A stretch of DNA of 64,000 nucleotides from Competibacter_A sp037045685. Its GTDB lineage: Bacteria; Pseudomonadota; Gammaproteobacteria; Competibacterales; Competibacteraceae. The notes below the pieces were generated by a model. The model was not told where the DNA came from. It did not search any database and saw nothing but the letters and a program-made list of their open reading frames with translations. Below, piece by piece: positions 1-9,451 of the stretch. The position numbers and the translations under genes were made by a program. Every line of letters starts with the position of its first letter. Position 1 is the first letter of the stretch. Location: positions 1 through 64,000 of the forward strand of contig JBAOII010000014.1 of the NCBI GenBank assembly GCA_037045685.1, given 5' to 3'.

Positions 1-90
1 GGGGGAGCCAGTAACCCATTGTTCCGCAAGATTCCATCCCCCCCTGTGGGGGAGAGCGAGGGTGGGAGGTGTGAACGGTTACTTTGTGGC

Positions 91-173
91 TTGGGCAAAA
101 GCGTAGCGTTGCCCAACATTCGGTCCATCGGCCCCATGAATCATGATGTTGGGCTTCGCCAGCTCAGCCCAAC
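91..173. repeat. Two intergenic palindromes (REP-like)
   Basis: Two perfect 8-bp dyads lie close together: ttgggcaa/ttgcccaa at 91-98 and 109-116, and gttgggct/agcccaac at 148-155 and 166-173. Both share a TTGGGC core. They look like dispersed intergenic palindromes of the host chromosome rather than terminators, since no T-run follows. I see no gene in 1-230. Confidence 0.45.
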
Positions 174-230
174 CGGCGGGGTTTCGGGGATTCCGGCCAG
201 ACACTATCTATGAATTGCACCGAGGCCGGA

Positions 231-830
231 TCAAAACGGGCTGGGCACGACCGTGTAATAAACGCCGTTGCTGCCGAAATGCGGCTGGTAGTAAGCGCTG
301 CCGCAGTTATAGTAGGTGATGCCGTCGGCGTTGACGCTGGAACAACCGCCGGGTAGCGCGAACACCTCGGTGCCGATGGCGGGTCCCGTGACGTAGACCG
401 GCTGTTGCACCACCACCGTCGGGTTGCTGGAACTCGCCGCCGCCGAACCGATGGCCGCGCCGGCGGCCAGCCCCACCACGCCGGCGGCGGCCACCGCGCC
501 GCCACTGTAGCCGGTGGTGCAACCCCAGCAACCGCCGCCCACGTAGGCGGGGTGATAGTAGGCGCCGCCACCGTAGCCGGCGTGATAGGCGTCGCCGTAG
601 TCGACATGAGTCACCCCGCCATAGCCGACGTGAGTGACGCCGCCCCAGTCGGCGTGATAGGCGCCGCCAAAACCGCCGCCGCCAAAGCCGGCGCCATGCC
701 AGGCGGTGAAGCCACCCGCTCCGGCGTGGAAGCCGCCACCGCCGTGAAAGCCACCCCAGGCGCCCGCCTGCAGCGGCAGAATCGACAGCCCGGCCATTCC
801 GATCATGAATCCTACTCGATGTTTCCGCAT
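231..830 (-). CDS. Secreted Gly/His-rich protein with conserved C-terminal Cys domain
   Basis: 199 aa. An N-terminal signal peptide (MRKHRVGFMIGMAGLSI, cleavage probably after the first Ala-Gly stretch) is followed by a low-complexity Gly/His/Tyr region (residues about 27-105), a short Ala/Gly-rich hydrophobic stretch and a C-terminal block with two Cys (GCSSVNADGITYYNCG). The same C-terminal block occurs in the protein at 9452-9997 (SCNTFVADGVTYRNCG), so the two are paralogues. Each also sits beside a DUF2092 gene. It is probably exported to the periplasm or surface. Function unknown. Confidence 0.7.
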   Translation of the reverse strand: MRKHRVGFMIGMAGLSILPLQAGAWGGFHGGGGFHAGAGGFTAWHGAGFGGGGFGGAYHADWGGVTHVGYGGVTHVDYGDAYHAGYGGGAYYHPAYVGGGCWGCTTGYSGGAVAAAGVVGLAAGAAIGSAAASSSNPTVVVQQPVYVTGPAIGTEVFALPGGCSSVNADGITYYNCGSAYYQPHFGSNGVYYTVVPSPF

Positions 831-849
831 GGGATTGCCTCCAATGTCG

Positions 850-1665
850 TTACCGGCCCGCCCCGGTCAGGGCGCGAAAATCCATCCGGGTAGCGCCCTT
901 GGGCGGGGCGAAGGCGAAAAGATGTTCCGGAAGTTTCGGGTCCAGTTTCCAGTCGTAATACTCCACCGCGAAGCGCGGGGCGCCTTGCACCTTCGTCAAA
1001 GTACCCGCGATCAGGCACGGCAAATCGGTCTTGGCGTCGATCCAGATCTGTCCTTCGATGCCGGGCGCGGCCAAGGCCACATGCTCGCAGCGGGCGCCGC
1101 GAATGACCGAAAACCCGGCGTAGAAGGCGCTGGTCGCGTCCTTGGTTAGCGCCGCGTGGGGATCGCTGTAGAGCACGTCCTCGAACGGCAGCAGAATGCC
1201 GGCCGTTTTCGCCGCGAACGGCACCAGCTCGTCGAGGGTCTTGGGAGCGTCCGCCGTGGCGTAGAGCTTGCGAGTCGGCTCGTAGGCGGTCATCTGGGTG
1301 CCGTCGAAGTGGAAATCGAACGGCGGGGCGTCGCCGCGAATTTCGGCGCTCAGCTTGTTGGGGCGCTCGACCGCGACCACGGCTTCGGTGAAGAACGTCA
1401 GGAACTGGCCGGTGCCGCCCGGCGCTTCGGTCGAACTGCGGGTGCGGACCACGAACGAGCGGGTGGCCGCCAGCTTGGCGCTCATTTTCTTCACCAAATC
1501 GAGCGCGCCCTGCTCCATGACCCGGGCGGTAGCGGGCTGGGCCGGTGTCGTCGCGGGTGCCGGTGGAGCGGGTGGTGGAGCCTTTTCTTGGCCGAAGGCC
1601 GCGCCCCAAGCCAACGATGACAGCAAGGCGAACGTCAATGCGGTTCGCCGGGGTTTGTCCTGCAT
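850..1665 (-). CDS. DUF2092 family periplasmic protein
   Basis: 271 aa with a signal peptide ending near AAFGQE, then a Pro/Ala linker and the DUF2092 body, a LolA/LolB-like beta fold. Visible landmarks include FVVRTRSSTE, AVERPNKLSAEIRG, FHFDGTQMTAYEP, GQIWIDAKTDLPCL and FAFAPPKGA near the C-terminus. A GGAG ribosome site precedes the start. It lies 20 bp upstream of the Gly-rich gene at 231-830 in the same orientation, so the two are likely co-transcribed. Members of the family are predicted envelope proteins; no reaction is known. A divergent paralogue is at 8606-9433. Confidence 0.8.
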   Translation of the reverse strand: MQDKPRRTALTFALLSSLAWGAAFGQEKAPPPAPPAPATTPAQPATARVMEQGALDLVKKMSAKLAATRSFVVRTRSSTEAPGGTGQFLTFFTEAVVAVERPNKLSAEIRGDAPPFDFHFDGTQMTAYEPTRKLYATADAPKTLDELVPFAAKTAGILLPFEDVLYSDPHAALTKDATSAFYAGFSVIRGARCEHVALAAPGIEGQIWIDAKTDLPCLIAGTLTKVQGAPRFAVEYYDWKLDPKLPEHLFAFAPPKGATRMDFRALTGAGR

Positions 1666-1845
1666 GGTTCGTTCTCCAGAGCATTTCGGGGGATATAGCG
1701 CTCACATGCCAGTTGTGGAATTTCCCTTCCTTGGCCAAGGAGGTGTGGCGCAGAGCGCCGGGGTGGCTTGAAATGGTGATTCTACAAGTCAGACAGGAAC
1801 GCTATATTTGGATCTCGCTCGATGGCGTTCCCTAGCCGCGAGGAC

Positions 1846-2172
1846 TCAGGGATTGCGGGATTGCGCGGCGAAACATCCATCGCCGCCTTCGGGGCACACC
1901 ACGACATATGTCCCTTTCTGGCCACAGCCGCTCACGCCCACGGTGTACTCGGCCCGCTGAATGCCGCCCATCACGGGACCTTGCAGGGCCGGCTGGACCA
2001 CTTCCCGCGACAGCACGAGGCCGGTGGCGGCGGGACAGTTCAGGTCGAAGCGCCCCCGGTTGACCGCCGTCTGCAACGCCATATCTTGATTGTTGTCGAG
2101 AAATTGAGACTGGCTGACGCAGCCGGTCATTCCGAGCACCACGATCAAAAGCCAAATTTTGGGCGTTTTCAT
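1846..2172 (-). CDS. Small lipoprotein, unknown function
   Basis: 108 aa. The lipobox LGMTGC near residue 18 predicts lipidation. Four further Cys (FDLNC, VSGCGQ, VVVCPEGGDGC) suggest disulfides in the periplasm. ATG at 2172 is chosen over two upstream GTG/CTG codons because GGAGGGG lies at good spacing before it. It sits 16 bp downstream of the gene ending at 2188, same strand, so probably one operon. No family recognised. Confidence 0.65.
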   Translation of the reverse strand: MKTPKIWLLIVVLGMTGCVSQSQFLDNNQDMALQTAVNRGRFDLNCPAATGLVLSREVVQPALQGPVMGGIQRAEYTVGVSGCGQKGTYVVVCPEGGDGCFAAQSRNP

Positions 2173-2187
2173 CAGCACCCCTCCCGA

Positions 2188-2739
2188 TTAATAGTAGAAC
2201 GCCCGGCGGTAGTCGCGACGGGCGACACCGGCGTAGGACAACGGCGTCAACGGCATGCCGATCACGTCGATAAACAGCGAGGCCAGCCCGCCCTTGGCCG
2301 GCATTTCGCCTTCCAATACGCGCACGCTATAACTCAGATCATCACCCTTCAACTCCGGGTCGCGCAGCACCACCACCACGTCGCTGACCTTGTCTTCGTT
2401 GACGATAGACAGGGTGGCGTTGGGCGGATCGGACAAAAAGCTGTCCTTGCCCTTCGACCAGAACGGCACGAACCGGGCGGTAGCCATGTGGCCGGCAATC
2501 CGTTCGGGACGGTCGGAGAACATGATCGTGGTCGGGCTGACGCCCTTCAGGGTCAGTTTGCCGTCCGCATAATGGATGCTTTGGGCGTTCTGCACGAACA
2601 GGAAATCGGCTTTTTTGGCCGCTTCCTCGGCCTTCGCTTCGGCTTTCTTGGCCGGTTCCTCCGCAGCTTGCGCCAGGCCGGGAACCACGAACAGCGACGC
2701 CAGCAGCGTCGCGGCGGTCATCAGGGAACGTCGCGTCAT
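2188..2739 (-). CDS. Exported protein with charged Ala/Lys linker
   Basis: 183 aa starting MTRRSLM. A signal peptide ends at LAQAA, followed by a Lys/Glu/Ala-rich linker (EEPAKKAEAKAEEAAKK) and a compact domain with the motif HYADGKLTLKGVSPTTIMFSDRP. The open frame extends upstream, but the internal Met is preferred because it begins the signal peptide. Periplasmic. I do not recognise a characterised family; related single-domain exported proteins are common beside DUF2092 and SYLF genes, which is inference from context. Confidence 0.65.
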   Translation of the reverse strand: MTRRSLMTAATLLASLFVVPGLAQAAEEPAKKAEAKAEEAAKKADFLFVQNAQSIHYADGKLTLKGVSPTTIMFSDRPERIAGHMATARFVPFWSKGKDSFLSDPPNATLSIVNEDKVSDVVVVLRDPELKGDDLSYSVRVLEGEMPAKGGLASLFIDVIGMPLTPLSYAGVARRDYRRAFYY

Positions 2740-2865
2740 GATGGATGAATCCTCTAGTTTCGGATGTGATTGAGAGGTTGGGTCATAGTGACCTCGTTTG
2801 GAATTTCTCGGTCGGTTTAACACCGAGTTGATGTCGCCCTACAACGGCGGGCTGGAGCGATCCGG

Positions 2866-3486
2866 TCAGTTCAAATCAGCGTCCGGGTAGTACTTGGCGC
2901 CGGTGATGCTGACGCCGACGATGGCGCCCTGGTCGCTGATCTGGTACATGAGCACGCCCGGCGAAACCGATACTCCAAGCTGGTTGCCCATCTGCTGGGT
3001 ACGGGTGTTTGCGGCAGCCATCACGCTGCCGCCGAACTCCCAGCCCGAATAGACGAACTGGTCGAAGGCTTGCGGCGTTTCGAACGCGAAGACCAGCCGG
3101 AACCGCTGCGCGCCGAAGCCGTAGCCGGGCTGCAATTCGACCATCCGCATGAAGGTCTCCCGCCGCGTGGCGCGACTGACGGCGATCCCCTCGCCGGTCG
3201 CGCTGCCCATGAAGAGCACTTTGAAGCCGAAGTTGCTGAAGACGGCGTAACCGGCCGACCGCTGGATTTGCCGGCGAGCGTCGGGATACTGCCCATAAAG
3301 CTGCTCGATGGTCTCGTTGGCCATCGCGCGAATGTCGGCGCGCCGCTCGTCGATCTGATATTGGGACACGGGTGCCGGCGCGCAGGCCTGCAGGCCGAGG
3401 CTCAGGGCGACCATCAGCGACGCCATGCAAATACGGAATCGCGCAGGCAAGGCGATTCCATCGGTCATGCGTTTCATTTTCGACAT
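2866..3486 (-). CDS. SYLF/YSC84-like lipoprotein
   Basis: 206 aa. The signal sequence has a lipobox-like SLGLQAC. The SYLF (Ysc84) domain spans about residues 70-200, with SAGYAVFSNFGFKV, a conserved GYGFGAQRFRLVFAF segment and the terminal GAKYYPDADLN. Eukaryotic SYLF domains bind phosphoinositides; bacterial members are secreted or outer-membrane-linked with unknown roles. A GAGGAG ribosome site precedes the ATG. A clear paralogue is at 10059-10658. Confidence 0.8.
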   Translation of the reverse strand: MSKMKRMTDGIALPARFRICMASLMVALSLGLQACAPAPVSQYQIDERRADIRAMANETIEQLYGQYPDARRQIQRSAGYAVFSNFGFKVLFMGSATGEGIAVSRATRRETFMRMVELQPGYGFGAQRFRLVFAFETPQAFDQFVYSGWEFGGSVMAAANTRTQQMGNQLGVSVSPGVLMYQISDQGAIVGVSITGAKYYPDADLN

Positions 3487-3571
3487 GGTTTCTCCTCAGG
3501 TATGGGGGTTGAATTTCCCCAGGTGTTTCATCGATCAAATTTTTCGACTTGCCCGGCGTTGCGCCGGGCGA

Positions 3572-4330
3572 CTATCGCCCGTGGGCCTGATCCAGCCGCG
3601 CCCGGAACTGTTGCGCCCAGCCATCGAAAGCCTGCCGGGCGTAGGCCCAGGTCGAATAGGCCTTGGCGTAATCCGAAAAGCCGGTGGTGATGGTGTCGCC
3701 GATCCCTTTAGAGGTATCCACCACGTATTTCCGGCCGACTTGGGTATCGGCGTACTCGGCGATCACCCGATTGGTCTGGCTGTCGATGAACTGTGCGGCG
3801 ATACCGGTGCGGCCGAGATAGGGCGCCGATCCCACCGGTCCGCCCGTCGCCGCGCCCGAGGCCACGTCCGCGACCGTGGCGTAGGGCACCACCAGCGCGA
3901 CCACGCTCATCTCCGGTTTGGTGGGCACCAGATCGACGATGGTAATGCGCGCGCGCAACACCCCTGGCCCCGGCTTGGTGATGATCGGATAGGCGTTGCC
4001 AAGCGCTTTCGCGATGGATTGCTGGAAGTAATCCGTCAGGGTTTTCAAGTCGGTGGGATCGACCGCCTTGTACTCGGCGTCGCTGGCGAGCTGAACCTGA
4101 ATGCGTTCGAGCAGGATCTGGTTGTACTGGGCCAGCTTGGCGTCCGGGTCGATCCACCGGTAGGCGCCGCTCTCGCCGGGGACCGGTTGAAGTCGGTCGG
4201 GATGGGCCAGAAATCCGGCGTAGGCAGATGGCGGAGGGACTTGTTCGCTCAGGTCGGGACTGGTCGCGCAAGCCGCGAGCAATAGCGTCAGCGACGCCAG
4301 AAAGGGCAGAGAAAAACTGCGCATGGTCAT
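3572..4330 (-). CDS. DUF3313 family lipoprotein
   Basis: 252 aa. The lipobox is LLLAAC in a typical signal sequence, followed by SEQVPPPSAYAGFL and the DUF3313 body, with RWIDPDAKLAQYNQILLERIQ, a long helix leading to KPGPGVLRARITIVDL and a C-terminal RVIAEYADTQVGRKYVVD. Predicted to be anchored in the outer or inner membrane and facing the periplasm. Family function unknown. AAGGA lies before the ATG. It is last of the leftward lipoprotein group and could be its own unit: 85 bp separate it from the SYLF gene. Confidence 0.8.
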   Translation of the reverse strand: MTMRSFSLPFLASLTLLLAACATSPDLSEQVPPPSAYAGFLAHPDRLQPVPGESGAYRWIDPDAKLAQYNQILLERIQVQLASDAEYKAVDPTDLKTLTDYFQQSIAKALGNAYPIITKPGPGVLRARITIVDLVPTKPEMSVVALVVPYATVADVASGAATGGPVGSAPYLGRTGIAAQFIDSQTNRVIAEYADTQVGRKYVVDTSKGIGDTITTGFSDYAKAYSTWAYARQAFDGWAQQFRARLDQAHGR

Positions 4331-4529
4331 AGATTCCTTGAAAGAGGCGTTCTGTCGAGCACTTAAAAATCATCTGGCCGTTGTCGTAACAATATATTGC
4401 CTATCGGCGCGACCGCATTGCATTTTAACATTTTTTATGTGGGTTGCCCGGGATTGGGCCGATTCAAAGCGGTTGTTTGGAGGAATCCGGGTCGGGTGCT
4501 ACCGAGGGAGGTTCCGCTCGCCAATCTAG

Positions 4530-5116
4530 GACTTTTCGGTCTTGCCCCGTGGCAGGCTTCGCAGGAAACGTTGATCTTGGGCCAGGTGGTGTTAAAGCGG
4601 TTGAGCTTGGGCATCGTAATTCTTGCGCAGGTTGGTTGAGTGGCACTCGGCGCACATGTGGTTCCAGCTCTGCTGCAAGCCGGTCCAGTGTGGCGGGTCT
4701 TTATGCATCAGATTTTGGTCGGGATAGAGGTGGAACCAGCGTTGTCCGCCCTGTTCCTTGGGCCGGCTGTCCCAGGCAATGCCGAGCGCCTGATAGCGCC
4801 CGTCGCGAAAGCCGTTCAGATATTGCTGCAAGGGGTACACGCCGAAGGTGCAGACAATTTCGTAATCCCGTAATTACCCGTCCGATCCGTCGGTGCGGAC
4901 CATGAATTTCCCGTCGCGCTACCAGTGCCGATATTCGGTCGGATGGCATGAGGCGCAGCTTTGCGCGCCGGCATAGCCGCCGCCAGCGTGCGCGACCGAC
5001 GGGGGGCTGGTCGGTAACGCCACGGGCAGAGGCTCCATCGGCTCGTCGCCGGAGTGCGCCCAGCGGCTGGAAAACGTCGCGCCGCCGACCAGGACGGCGA
5101 GGAATGCCATCGGCAA
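4530..5116 (-). pseudogene. Multihaem cytochrome c remnant
   Basis: Three CxxCH haem motifs remain, in different frames: CASCH near 4940, CAECH near 4650 and CEACH near 4560. The order and surroundings (VYPLQQYLNGFRDGRYQAL, WFHLYP, HWTGLQQSWNHMCAECH) match the N-terminal part of large periplasmic multihaem cytochromes with C-terminal TPR repeats. Stop codons and a missing segment follow the first haem, a frameshift precedes the third, and everything beyond it is lost. Only about a third of such a gene is left. It cannot make a functional protein as it stands. Confidence 0.75.
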
Positions 5117-5133
5117 CAGGATTTTCGTGGCGG

Positions 5134-5889
5134 TTATTTCGCGAGCTGGCTCAAGACCTTGATCATCGGTTCGCCGGAAATCGCGATCAGGCCCCCAAAG
5201 GGTCGATCCAACTCCAAGATCAGGAAGATGGCCCCGGAAACCGAAAGGGCGGAGACCATCAAGGCGAGGATGGCGGTCGCGTTGGGCGGCGCGAGCAGGC
5301 CGAAGCCGAGGAAGATGACCACGAGCCAGGAGACCACCACGATCAACAACGGCTTCGAGATGGAGGAGGCCGATTGCGCCAGCAGCAGCAGTCGAAGCTG
5401 GCCGAGTTCGACCGCGAGGGTCATGGCCTGAGCCTTGAGGCTGCGCTGAGTGTCGTCGCGCGGGGAGAGCTGCTGGATGGCGAAATAGACCGCGTCACCC
5501 GTCTGGCTGCCGGAAGTCAACTGCGGCGGCACGTCTTTCTCTTCGGGCCACATACGCCGGACGGCTTCCTCGACCACGGCGCGGAACTGGGCTCGGATCT
5601 CCGCGCTTTCCGGCCCGTAGTCGGCCAGCACCCGATCAAAGAAAGCGATCTTGGCGGCCATCTGGATCACCTGGGTTCGCTGCGAGTCGTAAGTGCCCTT
5701 GGCCGAACTCACGAGCAATCCCAGGAGCAGGGCCGCCATGGTCGCAACCAGACCTATCGCGAGTTTTATGGCGTCTTTGGTGTCCGCGTTCAGGTGATGC
5801 TCGGGAAGGAAGCGACGAAGAGATATCCCGAGTAGCACGGCTCCCAACAGACAGGCAGAGATAATGGCGGCGGTGAAAGTTGTATTCAT
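5134..5889 (-). CDS. DUF4239-like inner-membrane protein
   Basis: 251 aa with predicted transmembrane segments at about residues 8-25, 45-63, 180-200 and 205-225. Between them lies a soluble region with GTYDSQRTQVIQMAAKIAFFDRVL and VVEEAVRRMWPEE. This four-segment plan with the TYDSQ-type loop is typical of bestrophin-like DUF4239 proteins. Function unknown; a channel role is only an analogy. The weak GAAAG ribosome site supports the ATG at 5889. Confidence 0.7.
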   Translation of the reverse strand: MNTTFTAAIISACLLGAVLLGISLRRFLPEHHLNADTKDAIKLAIGLVATMAALLLGLLVSSAKGTYDSQRTQVIQMAAKIAFFDRVLADYGPESAEIRAQFRAVVEEAVRRMWPEEKDVPPQLTSGSQTGDAVYFAIQQLSPRDDTQRSLKAQAMTLAVELGQLRLLLLAQSASSISKPLLIVVVSWLVVIFLGFGLLAPPNATAILALMVSALSVSGAIFLILELDRPFGGLIAISGEPMIKVLSQLAK

Positions 5890-5940
5890 CTTTCAATCGT
5901 TCTTTATCGTTACCGTTCCAGGATCAACGGCCGCAAACGC

Positions 5941-6903
5941 CTACAGCCCACCTCCCCAACGGTACTGCCACAGGATGCCGACGGTGTCGAAATCGGTGCC
6001 GGTGCGGGTGGATAAACCGGTGCTGGCGTAGAGCTTGACCGAGTTGTGCCGGTCGACCGGCAGCGCCACCGTGAGGCCCGCCCGCGAGTTCTTTTGCAGG
6101 TCGTCGCCTTCCGCACCATCGACGGTCGTCCGCCCGCCGGTGAAGTACGTGCCGTTGAACGCCACCCAGATCCCGTTGCGAAAGCCGTAGATGAGACCGC
6201 CCTGCACCGAGTAGATCGGGTCTTGTTCGCGCGTCTTGCCGCCGAGGAAATCGTCGTTGTCCGCGAAGAAGGTGGCGGCCGTGGCGAGTTCCAGCGTCCA
6301 CGGCCCCCATGCTTTGGAGAACCCGATTTCCGGTTTGACGAACCAGCGGTTGGTGCCGATGTTGACCAGCTTGTCGGCGTCGTATTGGCCGGATGGAACC
6401 GACACCTGCACGCTGGCGCCGACGATGAGGTCCTGCCGGTAGGACGCGAAATCGGGCAGCGAGAGCGCGGGCGCTCCGTAAAAATTGAGCGAGAACCGCA
6501 GCTTCGGGTCGCCGAAGCCGGATACTTCACGTTCCCGAGGCTGACCGGCGAACTCCGCTGTTCCCGACACCCACCCGTAGGGCACGATGAGGTCGAACTT
6601 ACCGGACTGACCTCCCACCTCGAATGAACGGGCATAGGCGAAGACGGTGCTGTGGGTTCGCAGGTTTGCATTCTCCAGCGGTATTGACGGATCTGTCGCC
6701 ACGCCGCCTTCGGCGTGGCCGTAGCCCGCCAACAGAAAATTGACGCCGATGGGTGTGTTCGAGTAGGTGCGGGGTTCGATCTCTTGGGCCAGCGCGGCAG
6801 GCGCGCGGGTCGCGAGCATCAGGGCGAGAAGCGCCGCTCTCCCCCCTGCCGTGCCAGTTGCGCGGCGGATGCGCCGTGCGTGGGCGCCAGGGGGTGTCGT
6901 CAA
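5941..6903 (-). CDS. Outer-membrane channel, MetA phenol-degradation type
   Basis: 320 aa with a signal peptide ending PAALAQE. The mature part is a beta-barrel of alternating hydrophobic strands, with GVNFLLAGYGHAEGG, DLIVPYGWVSG, SVPSGQYDADKLVNIGTNRW and a C-terminal WQYRWGGGL. These are landmarks of the MetA/SphA-like transporter family, which is proposed to import hydrophobic compounds; the substrate here cannot be inferred. It starts 30 bp downstream of the patatin gene's repaired stop and is probably transcribed with it. Confidence 0.75.
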   Translation of the reverse strand: MTTPPGAHARRIRRATGTAGGRAALLALMLATRAPAALAQEIEPRTYSNTPIGVNFLLAGYGHAEGGVATDPSIPLENANLRTHSTVFAYARSFEVGGQSGKFDLIVPYGWVSGTAEFAGQPREREVSGFGDPKLRFSLNFYGAPALSLPDFASYRQDLIVGASVQVSVPSGQYDADKLVNIGTNRWFVKPEIGFSKAWGPWTLELATAATFFADNDDFLGGKTREQDPIYSVQGGLIYGFRNGIWVAFNGTYFTGGRTTVDGAEGDDLQKNSRAGLTVALPVDRHNSVKLYASTGLSTRTGTDFDTVGILWQYRWGGGL

Positions 6904-6933
6904 CTCGGCTTTCTCGGGCGTTGGGTGCGGGGC

Positions 6934-8164
6934 CTACGGGTTCTTGGTCGCTTTCATGCCCGGTGGAGCCTTCTGCCAGGAATAGCCCTTCCGCCCCAAC
7001 TGATAGCCGTAGTCGAACAGGGCGCGCATGTACGCGGTATCGAAGTCTTCCTTGTGTTCGGCGTCTGAAATCCGCGCCGATGTACGCCAGGTTGTAGTCC
7101 AGACCATCCTGTTGCGCGGTCAGGTAAATCCGGTACAAGTCTCCCAGCCCTTGGGATTGGATCAGCGAGGAGATGGCGCGACCGGCGATGGTGAGGGTGC
7201 TGCGTTCCACCGAGGCCCAGTCCGGGTCCAGCCGGGCGTTGCGGATGATGTAGACGCTCCGCGCCCGGGGAGGGATTTTCGCGCCTTCTTGGCGAATGAG
7301 GTCAAACATGCGCGGCGGGTAAAGAAACACCTGGGCTTGGGTGCCGCCGTCCACATGCATCTCCTGATAGGGTTTGCCGTTCACTTCCACGTCGATCATG
7401 GTCGGGGGAAACGCGCCGGGAATCGCCGCCGAGGCCAGCATGATCTTGCGGAACAGGTCCAAGGCTTTGGGGTTATCGCGGGCGGCCATGGCGATCTCGC
7501 CCATGTTCCAGATCACCCCTCGGCGAGCGTCCAGATTGGTGGTGCCGATCAACAGCAAGCGCCCCTTTTCCTGATATTCCCTGGCGATCCGCGCCAGGAA
7601 CTCGGCGTTGACTTGGCGGGAAATCAGCTCCAACAGCGGGCCGTTGTCGGCCAGGCCGTCGCTGGTGATCGCCGCCAGCAAGCCGCGCGGCAGGAGGATG
7701 TTCGCCGGGCCGATGGTGGTGTACATCTCGCGCAGCGTCTTGTCCTCGTCCGGTCCCAGGAACGCGAACGGCGCGATCAGCGCGCCGGTGCTGACGCCGG
7801 TGACCCCCTTGAATTCGGGGCGGGTTCCGGTCTCCGTCCAACCGACCAGCAGGCCGGCGCCGAACGCGCCGTCGTCGCCCCCGCCGGAAACGGCCAGGAA
7901 ATGGATCGGCGGCAAGGGTCCCTGGTGTCCGGTGCGGGCCAAATAAGCCCGCTCGCGCTGGGCCGAAGCAATGGCGTCCCGGATAAACGGTTCGATGTCG
8001 GTCTGGACCCAGTAGCGGGCGTTCGGGATACCGGGAATTTCCGCCCGAGTCGTGTCCTGGACCGGCACGGCGGCCAGTCGCGGCGGCGTGGCGCAACCCT
8101 GGAGCAGAAGCAGCAGGGCGGCCAAGGATACAAGAGCGGTCCAGATGGATGAGAAGTGGCGCAT
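6934..8164 (-). pseudogene. Patatin-like phospholipase lipoprotein, one frameshift
   Basis: It begins MRHFSSIW with lipobox LLLQGC. The patatin fold is complete: oxyanion loop GGGDDGAFGAG, nucleophile elbow GVSTG, and the Asp of the dyad in HVDGGTQAQ. Reading is correct to YIGADF near 7070, then shifts. One base later the frame continues DAEHKEDFDTAYMRALFDYG and ends naturally at 6934. The coding length is one base over a multiple of three. So this is either a recent frameshift or a sequencing insertion. The intact enzyme would be an acyl hydrolase in the cell envelope. Confidence 0.8.
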
Positions 8165-8605
8165 CGAGAATGACTCCTGACGAATGGGTGATGGCAACTT
8201 AGCTGGAGTAGAAATAGCGTAATTCGTATCTAAAATGTGATTGTAGATCAACTGGCAAATCGTTTGTGGATTTCGCGGATGCCCCCTTGATCGGTTGGAG
8301 TCGCCCGGCTCGGCCCGGCGTTCGGCGTGCTGATAGAGTGCCCGACGCGTCACGGCGCGCTTCGCTCCCCCAAGATCGCTTTCGGCCGACGCGACAACGC
8401 GGTTTCCCGGCAATCGACGCCCGCTGGAGGAAGCGGGAACCCGAATAAATTTCAGCTACGCTTATATAGGCCAAACTTGTTACAAAATATTTCACGGGAG
8501 GTGTGGTCATTTAACCTTCGAGTGGATTTTGCTGCGTGAGCCACACCGCGTTTCTATCCTCGTGCGGTTCAACCATGACAACATCGTGTTAGAGGGACGA
8601 GTCAC
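8165..8605. other. Intergenic region between divergent envelope genes
   Basis: 440 bp between the leftward patatin gene and the rightward DUF2092 gene. It must hold both promoters, but I could not pick convincing -35/-10 pairs in the GC-rich part. The stretch 8200-8260 is notably AT-rich. No gene, tRNA or strong hairpin was seen. Confidence 0.4.
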
Positions 8606-9433
8606 ATGAAAATCCAGTTGCTGTTGACGGCGATACTGTTTCCCGCCCTGGCGCTGTTCGGCTGCGCCAGCCCACCCACCGCCACCGATCAACCCGCCGC
8701 GTCGAGCGCGCCATCGGCGCCGGTCGTCAGCCCGGAGCCGGCGGTCAAGCCCCAGCCCAGGGACGTGCTGCAAAAGATGGCCGCCTACCTTCGGTCTCTC
8801 GACCGTTTCAAGGTGCGGGTCGAGAAGACCACCGAACTGATCCTGCCGACCGAGCAGCGCTTGCACGCCGACCAAACCATGGAGGTCGCCGTGCAAAAGC
8901 CCGACCGGATGCGGGTCAATTTCCAAAACCTCAGCGGTGGCCGCCAACTGTTCTACGACGGCAAGAGCTTCTCGCTTTACACGCCGGAGCAAAATGTCTA
9001 CGCGAGCGCCGTCGCTCCGGCGACGCTCGACGAGACGCTGAACCTGCTGGAAGACCGATATCGGATTTCGATGCCGGTCGCCGACTTGCTGTTCGCCGAT
9101 CCGCAAAGCCGGCTGGTCCAGAATCTGAAATCGGAAACGTATGTCGGCCGGATTCTGGTGCGCGGCGTCATCTGCCATCACTTGGCGTTCCGGACCCCGG
9201 AGGTGGATTGGGAAATCTGGATCGAGGATGGTCCTCGACCGTTGCCCCGCCGGTTGACGCTGATCGACAAGAGCGTGGAGGGATCGCCCGCGATGTCGGC
9301 CGCCCTGACCGATTGGGATGTCGCCCCGCAATTCACCGCCGATCTGTTTACCTTCAATCCGCCGCCGAACGCCCAAAAGATCGCGTTCCTGGTTGATCGG
9401 CCAGCAGCCCAGCCGGCTAAAGCGGCCAAATAA
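8606..9433 (+). CDS. DUF2092 family lipoprotein
   Basis: 275 aa. The lipobox LALFGCAS predicts a lipoprotein. A Pro/Ala linker leads to the DUF2092 domain: KMAAYLRSLDRFKVRVEKTTE, AVQKPDRMRVNFQN, FYDGKSFSLYTPEQNVYA, DWEIWIEDGPRPLPRRL and LFTFNPPPNAQKIAF. It is the paralogue of 850-1665, in opposite orientation and here lipid-anchored. GAGGGA precedes the ATG. The Gly-rich gene begins 18 bp downstream, repeating the gene pair seen at 231-1665. Confidence 0.8.
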   Translation: MKIQLLLTAILFPALALFGCASPPTATDQPAASSAPSAPVVSPEPAVKPQPRDVLQKMAAYLRSLDRFKVRVEKTTELILPTEQRLHADQTMEVAVQKPDRMRVNFQNLSGGRQLFYDGKSFSLYTPEQNVYASAVAPATLDETLNLLEDRYRISMPVADLLFADPQSRLVQNLKSETYVGRILVRGVICHHLAFRTPEVDWEIWIEDGPRPLPRRLTLIDKSVEGSPAMSAALTDWDVAPQFTADLFTFNPPPNAQKIAFLVDRPAAQPAKAAK

Positions 9434-9451
9434 GCACGGGAGGGTTTCACC

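Noticed and set aside
405..893. Rightward open frames opposite the Gly-rich and DUF2092 genes, and similar long frames across 1-20 kb
   Set aside because: Antisense or out-of-frame shadows in GC-rich DNA without motifs; the opposite-strand genes have signal peptides and known families.
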